Origin: Nitrosomonas sp. Nm33
GTDB taxonomy: Bacteria; Pseudomonadota; Gammaproteobacteria; Burkholderiales; Nitrosomonadaceae
Assembly: GCF_900107265.1 (NCBI RefSeq)
Contig: NZ_FNPJ01000012.1
Span: forward strand, 1-57,913
Length of the DNA stretch: 57,913 bases
Direction of reading: 5' to 3'
Shown: positions 48,236 through 57,806 of the stretch, piece by piece
Position numbering within the stretch: the stretch's first letter is position 1
Layout: the number at the start of each line of letters is the position of its first letter
Program-made: the position numbers and the translations under genes
Notes under the pieces: model-generated
What the model saw: the letters and a program-made list of their open reading frames with translations, nothing else
Told to the model about the DNA's origin: nothing
Databases searched by the model: none

Positions 48236-49024
48236 ATGAAGGCCAGATCTTGTATTCTGATAATACTTTTCATTATGGGACTGCTAGCTGCTGCGATCTT
48301 GCCGCCCATTCCTCAACCTCTTTCTTATCATGAATTTATTGACCAGCGCTCATTTCTGGGTATCCCTAATTTTTTCAACGTTATTTCTAATCTGATTTTT
48401 TTGGTTGTTGGGGTAGCTGGTTTAGTATTCCTGAGACATGTGCTGGTGTTGCCCTCACAAAAAACGTTTACTGCATTATCGGAATGTTGGCCATACGTGA
48501 TCGTATTTTTAAGCACTATCCTGGCAAGTGTGGGATCAGCTTATTATCATTGGCAACCAGATAACAATACTTTATTTTGGGATAGGTTACCCATAGCAAC
48601 TGGAATCATGGGCCTATTAGCTGCAACCATGACGGAGCGGATTGGTGTCAAACAAGGCTTACAATGGTTACCAGTATTACTAATAATTGGAGCTGCTAGT
48701 GTAATTTACTGGTACTGGAGTGAGTTACAAGGTGTCGGGAGCCTGAATTTTTATATCGTCGTGCAAGTCTACTCGATACTATTGATCGTTTTACTGGCGA
48801 TTCTGTTTCCATCTCGCTATACGCGAGGACGAGATATTTACGTGGTTATTTCCCTTTATGGTCTGGCTAAGCTGGCAGAAATACTGGATGAGGAGATCTA
48901 TCATTTCGGTCAGATTATTAGTGGTCACATGGTTAAACATCTTCTCGCGGGTCTTGCCGTTTACTGGATTCTACGTATGCTAAAAAAGCGAAGATTAGCA
49001 GAGAGATTTGATCAAGCAGATTAA
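48236..49024 (+). CDS. Ceramidase-like (CREST superfamily) membrane protein
   Basis: The 262-residue product has seven or so hydrophobic segments. It carries the alkaline-ceramidase/CREST pattern: a Ser and His in GSAYYHW (Ser 101, His 105), Asp 116 in FWDRLPI, and two histidines in SGHMVKH (His 231 and 235), which in ceramidases bind zinc. IPNFFNVISNLIFLVVGVAG is also typical. It probably is a membrane hydrolase acting on amides or lipids. Substrates of the bacterial members are not known, and most bacteria lack ceramides. It is 40 bp after radA and ends at a strong terminator. Confidence 0.8.
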   Translation: MKARSCILIILFIMGLLAAAILPPIPQPLSYHEFIDQRSFLGIPNFFNVISNLIFLVVGVAGLVFLRHVLVLPSQKTFTALSECWPYVIVFLSTILASVGSAYYHWQPDNNTLFWDRLPIATGIMGLLAATMTERIGVKQGLQWLPVLLIIGAASVIYWYWSELQGVGSLNFYIVVQVYSILLIVLLAILFPSRYTRGRDIYVVISLYGLAKLAEILDEEIYHFGQIISGHMVKHLLAGLAVYWILRMLKKRRLAERFDQAD

Positions 49025-49097
49025 ATAAGGAAAGGTAATTAGAAATGAAAATATCCAAATCTATTGCAAGACTGATGGCAAATAAATAAACAGTATA

Positions 49098-49127
49098 CTA
49101 CGGCAGTGATCTGCCGTAGTTGTTTGT
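49098..49127. terminator. Rho-independent terminator between convergent genes
   Basis: CTACGGCAG-TGAT-CTGCCGTAG is a perfect 9-bp stem with a 4-nt loop, followed by TTGTTTGTT. It lies between the ceramidase-like gene and the end of rhlE. The T-rich side serves the plus strand; the other side is T-rich enough for partial use by rhlE. Confidence 0.7.
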
Positions 49128-49151
49128 TCAGTCTTCGCTTTTCACAGATAA

Positions 49152-50519
49152 TTAATTGCTTGATTCAGCATAAATTCCTGAGTTGAGTTGACCTGGGCGT
49201 CTAAAGGAGCGTTTCTTGCCATCGTTACCAGTGGAACGCTCGAATTTATGAGGGTGGTTCCTGTTTGAATCTGCGTGATTAAATGAATTTTTTTCATTTG
49301 ATGCCCAAGAACGATTACGCTTATGAACAACATGAGGAACTTTTTGGGTTTTTCCCTCATTTTGCCCAATTCGTGGCTTGAATTTTGGTTCCATCCCTGG
49401 AATGACAGAAGGGGTAATGCGCTGACCCATGAAACGTTCAATTCTCTTCAGGCTGATGCTATCTTTCCCGGAGGCAAAGGAAACAGCAACGCCTGAAGCG
49501 CCAGCGCGGCCTGTTCGTCCGATACGATGCACATAGTCTTCAGCAAATTTCGGCAAATCAAAATTAATAACGTGAGTGATATCGGCGATATCAATTCCTC
49601 TTGCCGCCACATCAGTTGCAACCAGTATACGAAGTCTGCCATTACGCAGTTTAGTCAACGTGCGCGTGCGTTCACGCTGACTCATGTCGCCGTGGAGTGC
49701 TTCAGCCCCATGTCCTTGTGCTGCGAGATCATCAGCTAATTCATCTGCGTCACGTTTGGTTGCAGTAAAAACAATGGCTTGCTTGAGTGATTGATCACGC
49801 AATAGATGATCGAGCAGTCTATTCTTGTGAGAGAGATCATCCACGTAATGAAGTCGCTGCTCAATGTTTTCCAGCTTGGTGCGCTGTGAAGCAACTTGGA
49901 TACGTTTAGGGGACTTCAATAAACGTGCTGCAATTTTGTCTATCGTCGAGTCAAGTGTGGCGGAGAACAATAATGTTTGACGACTTGATGGTGTAGCTGA
50001 GGCAATACTTTCGACATCTTGGACAAATCCCATGTCTAGCATACGATCTGCTTCGTCTAATACCAACATTTCCAGGCGGGAGAAATCAATACGTCCCCGC
50101 TGAATATGGTCGATTAGACGTCCGGGTGTTGCAACCAAGATATCGACATTTTGAGATAATAATTTGTTTTGCAATACGTAAGACATTCCACCCAAAATAC
50201 TAACGACTTTGATGCGAGGCAGGTATTTGCCATACTTGCTTGCTGCATCAGAGACTTGCAAGGCTAATTCACGAGTGGGTGTCAATACGAGGATGCGCGG
50301 TCCACGACCATGTACTTTTGTAGGTGTAGCGATGCGATGAAGTGCAGGTAACATGAATGCAGCCGTTTTGCCAGTGCCTGTTTGGGCCGAAGCCATGACA
50401 TCATGACCTTGAATTAATTGTGGAATAGCTTGTTGTTGGATAGGTGTTGGTGTGGTGTAACCTAAATCATTAATTGCTTTGATAATAGCGGGATGTAAAT
50501 TCAAATCTTCAAAAGACAC
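49152..50519 (-). CDS. rhlE: DEAD-box RNA helicase RhlE
   Basis: RhlE-type helicases remodel rRNA and mRNA structures, notably in the cold. The 455-residue product has all motifs: Q-motif with TPTPIQQQAIP (about residues 23-33), AQTGTGKT (45-52), LTPTRELALQ, LVLDEADRMLDMGF, SATLDS and HRIGRTGRAG. The C-terminus beyond residue 375 is a basic, asparagine- and lysine-rich tail, as in this subfamily. It lies convergent with the ceramidase-like gene. A 330-bp leader region lies upstream. Confidence 0.95.
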   Translation of the reverse strand: MSFEDLNLHPAIIKAINDLGYTTPTPIQQQAIPQLIQGHDVMASAQTGTGKTAAFMLPALHRIATPTKVHGRGPRILVLTPTRELALQVSDAASKYGKYLPRIKVVSILGGMSYVLQNKLLSQNVDILVATPGRLIDHIQRGRIDFSRLEMLVLDEADRMLDMGFVQDVESIASATPSSRQTLLFSATLDSTIDKIAARLLKSPKRIQVASQRTKLENIEQRLHYVDDLSHKNRLLDHLLRDQSLKQAIVFTATKRDADELADDLAAQGHGAEALHGDMSQRERTRTLTKLRNGRLRILVATDVAARGIDIADITHVINFDLPKFAEDYVHRIGRTGRAGASGVAVSFASGKDSISLKRIERFMGQRITPSVIPGMEPKFKPRIGQNEGKTQKVPHVVHKRNRSWASNEKNSFNHADSNRNHPHKFERSTGNDGKKRSFRRPGQLNSGIYAESSN

Positions 50520-50849
50520 GTTGTTTTCCTGATGTGTATAAATAAAAAATACGCGAGCAGGGATTGAGACCAGAAACTCGTAGGTAACAAATACCGCTGG
50601 CGCAAAAATAAAGCATCGCAGCTAACCAGTGGTATTACGCAATTTCCAGACTACGTAGTGGGAAAATCGGAAGAAGGTCAGAAACGATGGAATCTAAAAA
50701 GATAGCTACTATTTGAGTAGACCATGCAGTATACCGGAATTACCAAATATGTCGAGTCTTTTTTTCAATTGCCGAGTCAAAAAAGCTGGCTATCTTAAAG
50801 AAAGAACGCTATTTACTTTCGGAACTGGTGCGAAAGCAGATAGCAAGCA
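50520..50849 (-). other. Leader region of rhlE with an inverted repeat
   Basis: No gene fits here. On either strand AATACCGCTGG (50590-50600) and CCAGTGGTATT (50636-50646) can pair over 11 bp with one wobble, enclosing a 35-nt loop. As the region is the likely 5' leader of rhlE, it might be an mRNA structure, for example temperature-responsive, or it may sit between tyrS termination and the rhlE promoter. Confidence 0.35.
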
Positions 50850-52064
50850 TTAATATTTGGCTGAAGTTATCGTTACTTTAGCGAATTTACGCTTGCCTAC
50901 TTGGATAATGATGGTTTCACCTGCTGCTATTTGGATTGCCTTATCGATAATTTTATTACCATTTAGCTTTACACCTCCCTGCTCAATCATCCGCAACGCT
51001 TCGCTGCTACTAGATGTCAATCCTGCTTGCTTCAGTAACTGGGCAATAGAAATATTGTTATCGTCAATCTGGAGTAATTTTTCAGGAATGTCATCTGGTA
51101 TCGCCCCTTTTTTAAAGCGAGTCTCGAAATCGATCAGTGCTTTCTCAGCATCCGCCTTAGTATGGAAGCGGGTAACGATCTCCTGAGCAAACAGTACTTT
51201 AATTTCTCGTGGATTTCGACCTTGCTCTACCTCCTGCTTCCACTCATGGATAGTATCTAATGATTCAAATGACAATAACTCAATATAGCGCCACATCAAA
51301 GTATCGGAAACTGACATGAGTTTTCCGAAGACATCGGGAGGGCTTTCAGTAATACCAACATAGTTATTCAAAGATTTGGACATTTTGTTGATGCCATCTA
51401 ATCCTTCCAGCAATGGCATGGTGAGAATGCATTGAGGGAGCTGGCCAAAATGTTTTTGTAATTCGCGTCCCATCAATAAATTGAATTTTTGGTCAGTACC
51501 GCCTAATTCGATATCGGCCTTGAGGGCAACTGAGTCATAGCCTTGAATGAGCGGGTAGAGAAACTCATGGAGAGCAATAGGTTGGTTATTACGATAACGT
51601 TTGTTGAAGTCGTCTCTTTCCAGCATCCGGGCAACAGTGTGAGTTGCAGAAAGTTTGATTAGATCAGCGGCGTTAAGTTTATCCATCCAGGTGGAGTTAA
51701 ATACTACTTCGGTCTGGTCCGATCTAAGAATTTTAAAAACCTGACTTGTATAAGATTTTGCATTCTGCGTGACTTCCTCACGTGTTAGCGGAGGGCGTGT
51801 TGAATTTTTACCAGTAGGATCGCCGATCATTCCCGTAAAATCACCAATCAGAAATAGGATATGGTGACCCATATCCTGCAATTGGCGTAGCTTATTGAGC
51901 AATACCGTATGACCCAGGTGCAAATCAGGCGCAGTAGGGTCAAATCCGGCTTTAACTCTCAAAGGAGTGCCGGCCTTGAGTTTTTGGATTAATTCTTCTT
52001 CTACCAACAGTTCATGACAACCGCGTTTGATTTTTTTTAATTGATCGGTAATTGAATTAGGCAC
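50850..52064 (-). CDS. tyrS: Tyrosyl-tRNA synthetase
   Basis: TyrRS charges tRNA-Tyr. The 404-residue product is a class I enzyme with the HIGH-type motif HLGHT at residues 49-53, the KMSKS loop ([15 protein letters not shown], about residue 230) and a C-terminal S4-like RNA-binding domain ([20 protein letters not shown]). It is the TyrZ-like type common in betaproteobacteria. It is divergent from the M23 peptidase gene with 153 bp between, and this order is conserved in the class. Confidence 0.97.
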   Translation of the reverse strand: MPNSITDQLKKIKRGCHELLVEEELIQKLKAGTPLRVKAGFDPTAPDLHLGHTVLLNKLRQLQDMGHHILFLIGDFTGMIGDPTGKNSTRPPLTREEVTQNAKSYTSQVFKILRSDQTEVVFNSTWMDKLNAADLIKLSATHTVARMLERDDFNKRYRNNQPIALHEFLYPLIQGYDSVALKADIELGGTDQKFNLLMGRELQKHFGQLPQCILTMPLLEGLDGINKMSKSLNNYVGITESPPDVFGKLMSVSDTLMWRYIELLSFESLDTIHEWKQEVEQGRNPREIKVLFAQEIVTRFHTKADAEKALIDFETRFKKGAIPDDIPEKLLQIDDNNISIAQLLKQAGLTSSSSEALRMIEQGGVKLNGNKIIDKAIQIAAGETIIIQVGKRKFAKVTITSAKY

Positions 52065-52147
52065 AATAAATACAATGGGTTATTTTTGGGATCTTAAGAA
52101 TTTGCTTATTTTAAGTTTGTTTGCTATGGAATACCAGGCTAGTGATT

Positions 52148-52161
52148 GCACATTTTTGTGC
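52148..52161. promoter_or_regulatory. Palindrome in the tyrS/M23 divergent region
   Basis: GCACA-TTTT-TGTGC is a perfect inverted repeat in the divergent region, overlapping a TAGACT hexamer that could be a -10 element for the M23 gene. It may be an operator or only a small hairpin. Confidence 0.25.
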
Positions 52162-52217
52162 TAGACTTTACGGCCGGCTCATAACAGGGCTCCAATAGAT
52201 AGGAGATGTAACATAAG

Positions 52218-53546
52218 ATGCTATATACGTCACCACGCGATAAAATGAGAATTCTAGCGCAAAAGCCATCGGTGTTTACACATAAAAGATTACGGTGGTT
52301 AACAATCTTATCCAGTCTGCCCCTATTTGGTATGGTAACTGCATTTGGTATCGCGCCAAATACTTCTTTGCAAGATATCCCGGAACGTAAAATTGTTCGT
52401 ACTCTTCCACTTCCTGAAATGGCAATTTCTACTGATACTAATAGTGCTTTCTGGCGTCAGGAAAACATTCGTCGTGGGGACACGATTGCTGCGATTCTTT
52501 CGCGCTTGGAAATTAATCAGCAGGATAAAGACAATTTCTTACGCGCTGCCAAAGACAGTAAGGCAATGCGGCAACTCAAACCAGGAGAAATTATTCATGC
52601 TGAAACAACAGCAGATGGGGAATTGTTAGCGCTACGATATTTTTATGGCAATGGTGAGCAGTTCCTCATAGAGAAGGTTGATGATGCTTATGAAATGAGC
52701 GAGCAATCTGCTGAAGTAAACGCGCGTGTCAGTGTTGGGTCTGGAGTTATAGAAAGTTCTTTGTTTGCAGCTACGGATGCTGCTGGATTGCCCACTAGTA
52801 TTGCGATCCAGATTGCTAATATTTTCGCATCAGATATTGATTTTTACCGCGACTTGCAAAAAGGTGATCGTTTCACGGTTGTTTATGAGACTTTTCATGA
52901 TAATGGCGAGAATACTCAATATGGGCGTGTTTTAGCGGTTGAATTTATCAACAAGGGTAAATCTTATCGGGCAGTCTATTTCCAAGCCCCCGATGAAGAA
53001 GGTGATTACTATACACCTTCCGGTGAGAGTTTACGCAAACCGTTTTTGCGAGCGCCACTAGAATTTTCTCGAATCAGTTCAGGATTCACAAATGCTCGTT
53101 TCCATCCGATATTGAAGCAATGGCGAGCTCATAGGGGAATTGATTATGCAGCACCAACTGGTACCCCTGTTATGGCAACGGCAGATGGAATATTAGAGTA
53201 CAGTGGGTGGAAGAACGGATATGGTAACCTGATCGTATTAAAGCACCGGGAAGAATACAGTACTGCTTATGGTCATTTATCCGCTTTCAAAAAAGGAATA
53301 CAAAAAACAAGATATATTAAGCAAGGTGAAGTGATCGGATATGTTGGTTCAACCGGAATGGCAACAGGTCCACATCTACATTATGAGCTTCGTATAAATG
53401 GTGTTCAGCGCGATCCGTCAAAGATGGTAATGCCTGCTGCACTTCCTATCAGTAAAAGAAATAGAGCTGCATTTCATAGAGATACTAAAGAACTTGTTGC
53501 TCGCTTAGATCTGCTTCGTAATGCCAATTTTGCTTCCGCCAACTGA
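52218..53546 (+). CDS. M23-family murein endopeptidase
   Basis: M23 enzymes cut peptidoglycan cross-links, or activate such enzymes, at the cell envelope. The 442-residue product has a basic N-terminus followed by a hydrophobic segment (LTILSSLPLFGMVTAFGI, about residues 29-46) that serves as signal or membrane anchor, an OapA/LysM-like middle region (RRGDTIAAILSRLEINQQDK) and the catalytic domain. The zinc ligands fit FHPILKQWRAHRGIDYAAPT (first His and Asp), AYGHLS and GPHLHYELRI. All appear kept, so the enzyme is probably active, like MepM. It lies upstream of anmK, pairing wall cutting with wall-sugar recycling. Confidence 0.93.
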   Translation: MLYTSPRDKMRILAQKPSVFTHKRLRWLTILSSLPLFGMVTAFGIAPNTSLQDIPERKIVRTLPLPEMAISTDTNSAFWRQENIRRGDTIAAILSRLEINQQDKDNFLRAAKDSKAMRQLKPGEIIHAETTADGELLALRYFYGNGEQFLIEKVDDAYEMSEQSAEVNARVSVGSGVIESSLFAATDAAGLPTSIAIQIANIFASDIDFYRDLQKGDRFTVVYETFHDNGENTQYGRVLAVEFINKGKSYRAVYFQAPDEEGDYYTPSGESLRKPFLRAPLEFSRISSGFTNARFHPILKQWRAHRGIDYAAPTGTPVMATADGILEYSGWKNGYGNLIVLKHREEYSTAYGHLSAFKKGIQKTRYIKQGEVIGYVGSTGMATGPHLHYELRINGVQRDPSKMVMPAALPISKRNRAAFHRDTKELVARLDLLRNANFASAN

Positions 53547-53590
53547 TTCCTAGGTTTTATAAATATACTACAGTTTAGCGAGTTAATCCT

Positions 53591-54691
53591 TTGAGAGAAT
53601 CTCTTTATATAGGGATCATGTCTGGAACAAGCCTCGATGGAGTGGATGCAGCTTTAGTCGACTTTAATTCTTCGACTCCTTCCTTGATCCAGACTTATTT
53701 CTTGGCGTACGACAAATACTTACGGGAGCAGTTGTTGGCGTTAAATCAGGCTGGCTATGATGAGCTTCATCGTGCTGCTTTACTGAGTAATAAACTATCT
53801 AGATCATATGCTGATGCGGTAGAAGGTCTTCTTGGCAAAAGTGGGATTAGCTCGCAAAGTATTACTGCTATTGGCTGTCATGGGCAGACAGTGAGACATT
53901 GTCCTCAATCTGAAAGTGCTTATAGTATCCAATTAGGTAATGCTGCACTTTTGGCGGAACTTACTGGTATTACTGTAGTTGCAGATTTCCGAAATCGTGA
54001 TATCGCAGCAGGAGGGCAGGGTGCTCCTTTGGTGCCGGCATTTCATCAAGTTATGTTTGGCCGTCCAGAAAAACATTGTATCATAGTTAATATTGGTGGC
54101 ATTGCAAACATTACTAGTCTTTCACCTAAGGGGGAGGTTATTGGTTTTGATTGCGGCCCAGGGAATATATTAATGGATGCTTGGTGTTTACAGCACAAAG
54201 GAAGCATCTATGATCACAATGGCTCTTGGGCTGAAACTGGATGTATTATTCCAGGATTACTGGAAGCATTGCTAGCATTTTCCTTTTTCTCGCTACCACC
54301 ACCGAAAAGTACGGGTAGAGAGATGTTTAATAGTGAGTGGTTAAAAAGTTATTTGCATGGAAAAGAATCACCCAAAGATGTGCAAGCAACATTGCTGAGA
54401 CTTTCGGTTGAAGCAATTGCGCAATCCATAAAGCTTCATTTCCCGGAGGCCGAAGAAATTTATTTGTGTGGAGGGGGTGCACGCAATGGAAAGTTGGTAG
54501 CTGAGCTGGAAGCAGCTTTACCTGGGAAAAGCGTGAATCTGACCGATATGTTGGGTATCGATGCAGATTGGATGGAAGCGTTTGCGTTTGCCTGGTTAGC
54601 CAAACAAACGATTAGTAAAGTGCCTGGTAATCTTCCCTCTGTTACGGGTGCTCAAGGTCACCGGATTCTTGGGGCAATTTATACTGCCTGA
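53591..54691 (+). CDS. anmK: Anhydro-N-acetylmuramic acid kinase, TTG start
   Basis: AnmK opens and phosphorylates 1,6-anhydro-MurNAc released during wall turnover, giving MurNAc-6-phosphate. The 366-residue product has the ATP site GTSLDG at residues 12-17, AIGCHGQTVRH, VVADFRNRDIAAGGQGAPLV, VNIGGIANITSLS, GFDCGPGN and CGGGARNG, all family motifs. No ATG precedes the conserved SGTSLDG with the right spacing; TTG 53591 gives the expected N-terminus. It follows the M23 gene by 44 bp and is convergent with erpA (18-bp gap). Confidence 0.96.
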   Translation: MRESLYIGIMSGTSLDGVDAALVDFNSSTPSLIQTYFLAYDKYLREQLLALNQAGYDELHRAALLSNKLSRSYADAVEGLLGKSGISSQSITAIGCHGQTVRHCPQSESAYSIQLGNAALLAELTGITVVADFRNRDIAAGGQGAPLVPAFHQVMFGRPEKHCIIVNIGGIANITSLSPKGEVIGFDCGPGNILMDAWCLQHKGSIYDHNGSWAETGCIIPGLLEALLAFSFFSLPPPKSTGREMFNSEWLKSYLHGKESPKDVQATLLRLSVEAIAQSIKLHFPEAEEIYLCGGGARNGKLVAELEAALPGKSVNLTDMLGIDADWMEAFAFAWLAKQTISKVPGNLPSVTGAQGHRILGAIYTA

Positions 54692-54709
54692 GCCTCGGTG
54701 GCTAAACAA

Positions 54710-55075
54710 TTAAATAGAGAAGGAAGAGCCACAGCCGCATGTACTTGCCGCAGAGGGGTTCCGAATAATGAACTGCGCTCCTTGAGGATTCTCCTGGTAA
54801 TCAATTTCGGCACCAATTAAATATTGGAAACTCATTGAATCAACTAAGAGTTTTACTCCTTCTTTTTCTATAACAAAATCATCTTCATTAATGATTTCAT
54901 CGAAAGTAAAACCATATTGAAAGCCTGAACATCCTCCCCCACTTACGAAGACTCTTAATTTTAAATTATGGTTTCCTTCTTCTTCTATAAGATGCTTAAC
55001 TTTGTCTGCTGCATTCTCAGTAAAAAATAAAGGTGACTGCTTTTCGGTATTTGCGTTAGTAATCGTTGCACTCAT
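54710..55075 (-). CDS. erpA: Iron-sulfur cluster insertion protein ErpA
   Basis: ErpA is an A-type carrier that delivers Fe-S clusters to target proteins. The 121-residue product has the three conserved cysteines: Cys 49 in [12 protein letters not shown] and Cys 113 and 115 in [11 protein letters not shown]. The FxFDE segment ([11 protein letters not shown]) is also typical. Bordered by anmK and argC, the order seen in many betaproteobacteria. Confidence 0.96.
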   Translation of the reverse strand: MSATITNANTEKQSPLFFTENAADKVKHLIEEEGNHNLKLRVFVSGGGCSGFQYGFTFDEIINEDDFVIEKEGVKLLVDSMSFQYLIGAEIDYQENPQGAQFIIRNPSAASTCGCGSSFSI

Positions 55076-55235
55076 ATCTCTCCACCTATCTATTATTAAA
55101 TAAAAATCTTGAATAAGTTATATTGTTATTTTGGTATTTTAAAAATCAGCTTATGCCTGAAATTTATTTTATTTAGAAGTATTTCTCTTGGAACAGTTTC
55201 TTATTCAATAGGATAAATTAAGTTCAAAATATTGT

Positions 55236-56264
55236 TTAAGGCAATAATGGAGCATGTTCAATTCCTAATGTTTCCGGAAATCCAAATATGATATTCATGT
55301 TTTGTACTGCCTGCCCCGCTGCGCCCTTCACGAGATTATCTGTTACCGAAAGTATTACCGCAATGTCGCCATCCTGGGGGCGATGTACTGCAATTCGACA
55401 ATAATTAGATCCCCGGACGGAGCGTGTTTCTGGATGATTGCCCGTTGGCAGTACATCGACAAATGGCTCTTTGGCATAACGATCCACATATAAAGTTTGC
55501 AAATCAACCTTTTTAGTAAGTTTTGCATAGAGCGTTGCATGTATTCCGCGAATCATGGGTGTAAGGTGAGGCACAAAGGTAAGACCAATCTGTTTCTTAG
55601 CTATATTGGATAAGCCCTGTTTTATTTCAGGTAGATGGCGATGCCCTGGCACTGCATAAGACTTGAAGTTATCAGCAGCTTCTGAAAATAAGGTATGGAC
55701 TTCTGCTTTACGTCCTGCGCCTGATACTCCTGATTTAGCATCAGCAATCAGATGATTCATATCTACTACCCCAGCTTCAATTAAAGGCAAGAAGCCTAAT
55801 TGTACTGCGGTAGGATAACAACCAGGGTTAGCTATTAGTCGCGCATTTTTTATTTGTTCACGATTTATTTCAGGCAAGCCATATACTGCTTCTGCAACTA
55901 ATTCCGGATAAGCATGAGGCATTCCATACCACTTTTCCCATTCCGCGACATCTTTGATACGAAAATCTGCAGATAAATCAATAACAAGAACACCAGCGTC
56001 GTACAAGGCCTTTGCCTGTTGCATAGCAACTCCATTGGGCGTTGCAAAAAAAACGATATCACATTTATTTAGCTCCGCTTTGCTGGGATCAGTAAATTTA
56101 AGTGTTACTTGTTTACGTAAACTGGGAAATAATTCATCAACAGACATGCCAGCTTCCTGGCGCGATGTGATTACTTTTAATTGAACTTTTGGGTGTTGTG
56201 CGAGAATGCGTAACAACTCCACCCCTGTGTAGCCTGTTCCGCCTACTATACCGACTTTTATCAT
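55236..56264 (-). CDS. argC: N-acetyl-gamma-glutamyl-phosphate reductase
   Basis: ArgC carries out the NADPH-dependent third step of arginine synthesis. The product (342 residues) has the NADP loop [18 protein letters not shown] at the start, the active-site cysteine in [16 protein letters not shown] (about residue 147) and the histidine region [18 protein letters not shown] 56264 follows AGGAA at normal spacing and fits the family; ATG 56279 would add five residues. It is downstream of rpsI, separated by a terminator, so it should have its own promoter. Confidence 0.96.
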   Translation of the reverse strand: MIKVGIVGGTGYTGVELLRILAQHPKVQLKVITSRQEAGMSVDELFPSLRKQVTLKFTDPSKAELNKCDIVFFATPNGVAMQQAKALYDAGVLVIDLSADFRIKDVAEWEKWYGMPHAYPELVAEAVYGLPEINREQIKNARLIANPGCYPTAVQLGFLPLIEAGVVDMNHLIADAKSGVSGAGRKAEVHTLFSEAADNFKSYAVPGHRHLPEIKQGLSNIAKKQIGLTFVPHLTPMIRGIHATLYAKLTKKVDLQTLYVDRYAKEPFVDVLPTGNHPETRSVRGSNYCRIAVHRPQDGDIAVILSVTDNLVKGAAGQAVQNMNIIFGFPETLGIEHAPLLP

Positions 56265-56306
56265 AGAGTTCCTGTGCACTAGAGCGTATCTTAATTCTGG
56301 TAAAAC

Positions 56307-56336
56307 AAAAAAGCCGCCAATATAGGCGGCTTTTTT
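56307..56336 (-). terminator. Strong terminator after rpsI
   Basis: AAAAAAGCCGCC-AATATA-GGCGGCTTTTTT is a perfect 12-bp hairpin with A and T runs, 18 bp beyond the rpsI stop. It ends the rplM-rpsI transcript before argC and would work on both strands. Confidence 0.85.
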
Positions 56337-56354
56337 ATTGAAAAGTTCAACAAA

Positions 56355-56747
56355 TCAACGTTTAGAAAATTGTTTACGCCGCCGTGCTTTTCGTAGACCA
56401 ACTTTCTTCCGCTCAACCTCACGCGCATCGCGTGTCACAAAACCTGCCTTACTTAAAACCGGTTTAAGGGAAGCGTCATAATCAATTAGAGCCCTGGTTA
56501 TTCCGTGGCGTACTGCCCCTGCTTGTCCAGATTCTCCGCCACCGCAGATATTGACCATTATATCCAGATTCGTCACGTTACCAGTTAACTCAAGCGGTTG
56601 ACGAACAATCATGCGACCGGTTTCACGTGAGAAATACTCATCGAGTGGCTTATTATTTATGGTAAATAGACCATTTCCCGGTTTAATAAAGACTCTAGCT
56701 ACAGCGCTCTTCCTGCGACCGGTCCCGTAATTATAATTTATTGCCAT
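56355..56747 (-). CDS. rpsI: 30S ribosomal protein S9
   Basis: S9 reaches the P-site tRNA with its basic C-terminal tail. The 130-residue product has [20 protein letters not shown] at the start, the [20 protein letters not shown] motif (about residues 68-87) and the invariant tail [18 protein letters not shown] with terminal KR. It is 3 bp downstream of rplM, the usual two-gene operon. Confidence 0.98.
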   Translation of the reverse strand: MAINYNYGTGRRKSAVARVFIKPGNGLFTINNKPLDEYFSRETGRMIVRQPLELTGNVTNLDIMVNICGGGESGQAGAVRHGITRALIDYDASLKPVLSKAGFVTRDAREVERKKVGLRKARRRKQFSKR

Positions 56748-56750
56748 AAA

Positions 56751-57185
56751 TTAAGCCCTGATGTCTAATAGCTTTGGTTGCTGTGCAGTATGAGGATGTG
56801 TGTCTCCTGCATACACCTTAAGTTTTTTGAACATGGCATAGCCTAAAGGACCTTTAGGTAACATGCCTTTAACTGCTTTTTCTAAAGGCCTTCCAGGAAA
56901 ACGTGCATGCATTTTCTTGAAACTAGTTTCGTATATTCCTCCAGGATAGCCACTGTGACGGTAATATTTCTTATCTTCTGCCTTATTACCCGTTACACGT
57001 ATCTTGTCAACATTAACGACAACGATATAATCTCCTGTATCAATATGAGGAGTATAGATAGGTTTATGTTTTCCACGCAAACGATGTGCTATCGCTGCAG
57101 CTAATCTTCCTAAAACTTTATCGGTCGCATCTATAACAAACCAATCATGTGTGATTTCATGTGGTTTAGCTGAAAAGGTTTTCAC
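56751..57185 (-). CDS. rplM: 50S ribosomal protein L13, GTG start
   Basis: L13 is an early assembly protein of the large subunit. The family starts (M/V)KTFSAKP, which here points to GTG 57185 (144 residues, matching 142 in E. coli); an upstream ATG at 57233 would add 16 residues that no family member has. The signature [20 protein letters not shown] lies at about residues 106-125, and the ending [10 protein letters not shown] is standard. It forms an operon with rpsI. Confidence 0.96.
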   Translation of the reverse strand: MKTFSAKPHEITHDWFVIDATDKVLGRLAAAIAHRLRGKHKPIYTPHIDTGDYIVVVNVDKIRVTGNKAEDKKYYRHSGYPGGIYETSFKKMHARFPGRPLEKAVKGMLPKGPLGYAMFKKLKVYAGDTHPHTAQQPKLLDIRA

Positions 57186-57377
57186 TGAACTTATCTCGCT
57201 TTGTATTTTATTGAGTGTATTCTTCTTATACACAAATCAACAAAGAATATTATGCTAATCAAAAGAAATTGTCAATTTTCAAGTCTCTTCCAGTATAAAA
57301 TCAGTCTGCAGAGAGCTGGCAGATAATTAGATTTCTAATGGAAAATCTAGCTTTTTCTCGGATTACTTACTATCTGA

Positions 57378-57405
57378 TTGAAGAGTATTGATAGTAACGT
57401 AATAT
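57378..57405 (+). promoter_or_regulatory. Possible promoter of rpsT
   Basis: TTGAAG (57378-57383) and TAATAT (57400-57405) lie 16 bp apart, about 60 bp before the rpsT ATG, in the divergent region with rplM. A moderate match in AT-rich DNA, so the support is modest. Confidence 0.35.
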
Positions 57406-57466
57406 TGCATTATTTCTAGAATAAACGTAACATCCTGAGTTTTTTTAGCAAGAATTAAGGAATTAT

Positions 57467-57730
57467 ATGGCCAATACTGCGCAAGCCAAGAAGCGGGCAA
57501 GACAAACTATCGTGAGGCGAGAGCAAAATTTTAGCTTGCGGTCCAGAATGAGAACTGCGATCAAAAGCGTAAGAAAAGCGATTGAATCCGGAGATAAAAA
57601 TTTAGCTGAGACTGTGTTTAGGAAATCAACCAGTATTTTGGATTCTATCGCAGATAAAGGGATTATTCATAAAAATAAGGCCGCGCGGCATAAAAGCCGT
57701 TTAGCAAGTTCGATTAAAGCTATGGTGTGA
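57467..57730 (+). CDS. rpsT: 30S ribosomal protein S20
   Basis: S20 is a three-helix protein at the bottom of the small subunit; in E. coli it represses its own translation. The 87-residue product starts [20 protein letters not shown], has [20 protein letters not shown] and the ending [20 protein letters not shown], all conserved. TAAGGAATTAT gives the ribosome-binding site. hao begins 76 bp downstream in the same direction. Confidence 0.98.
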   Translation: MANTAQAKKRARQTIVRREQNFSLRSRMRTAIKSVRKAIESGDKNLAETVFRKSTSILDSIADKGIIHKNKAARHKSRLASSIKAMV

Positions 57731-57806
57731 TAATCTGGGTAGAAATTTTCGTGTATTAATTTTTTAAAAAAGAAACTTAAAAAAAGCAAAAAGGGAGGAG
57801 AGAGGA

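Noticed and set aside
49045-49089. 14-codon open frame after the ceramidase-like gene
   Set aside because: Too short to judge, no family, and it directly precedes a terminator; more likely untranslated trailer.
57186-57233. N-terminal extension of L13 from the upstream ATG
   Set aside because: The family begins at KTFSAKP; GTG 57185 gives the normal length, and no relative has the 16 extra residues.
19531-57351. Shared 14-mer CTAATGGAAAATCT near 19534 and near 57338
   Set aside because: Several 14-base matches are expected by chance in AT-rich DNA of this length.
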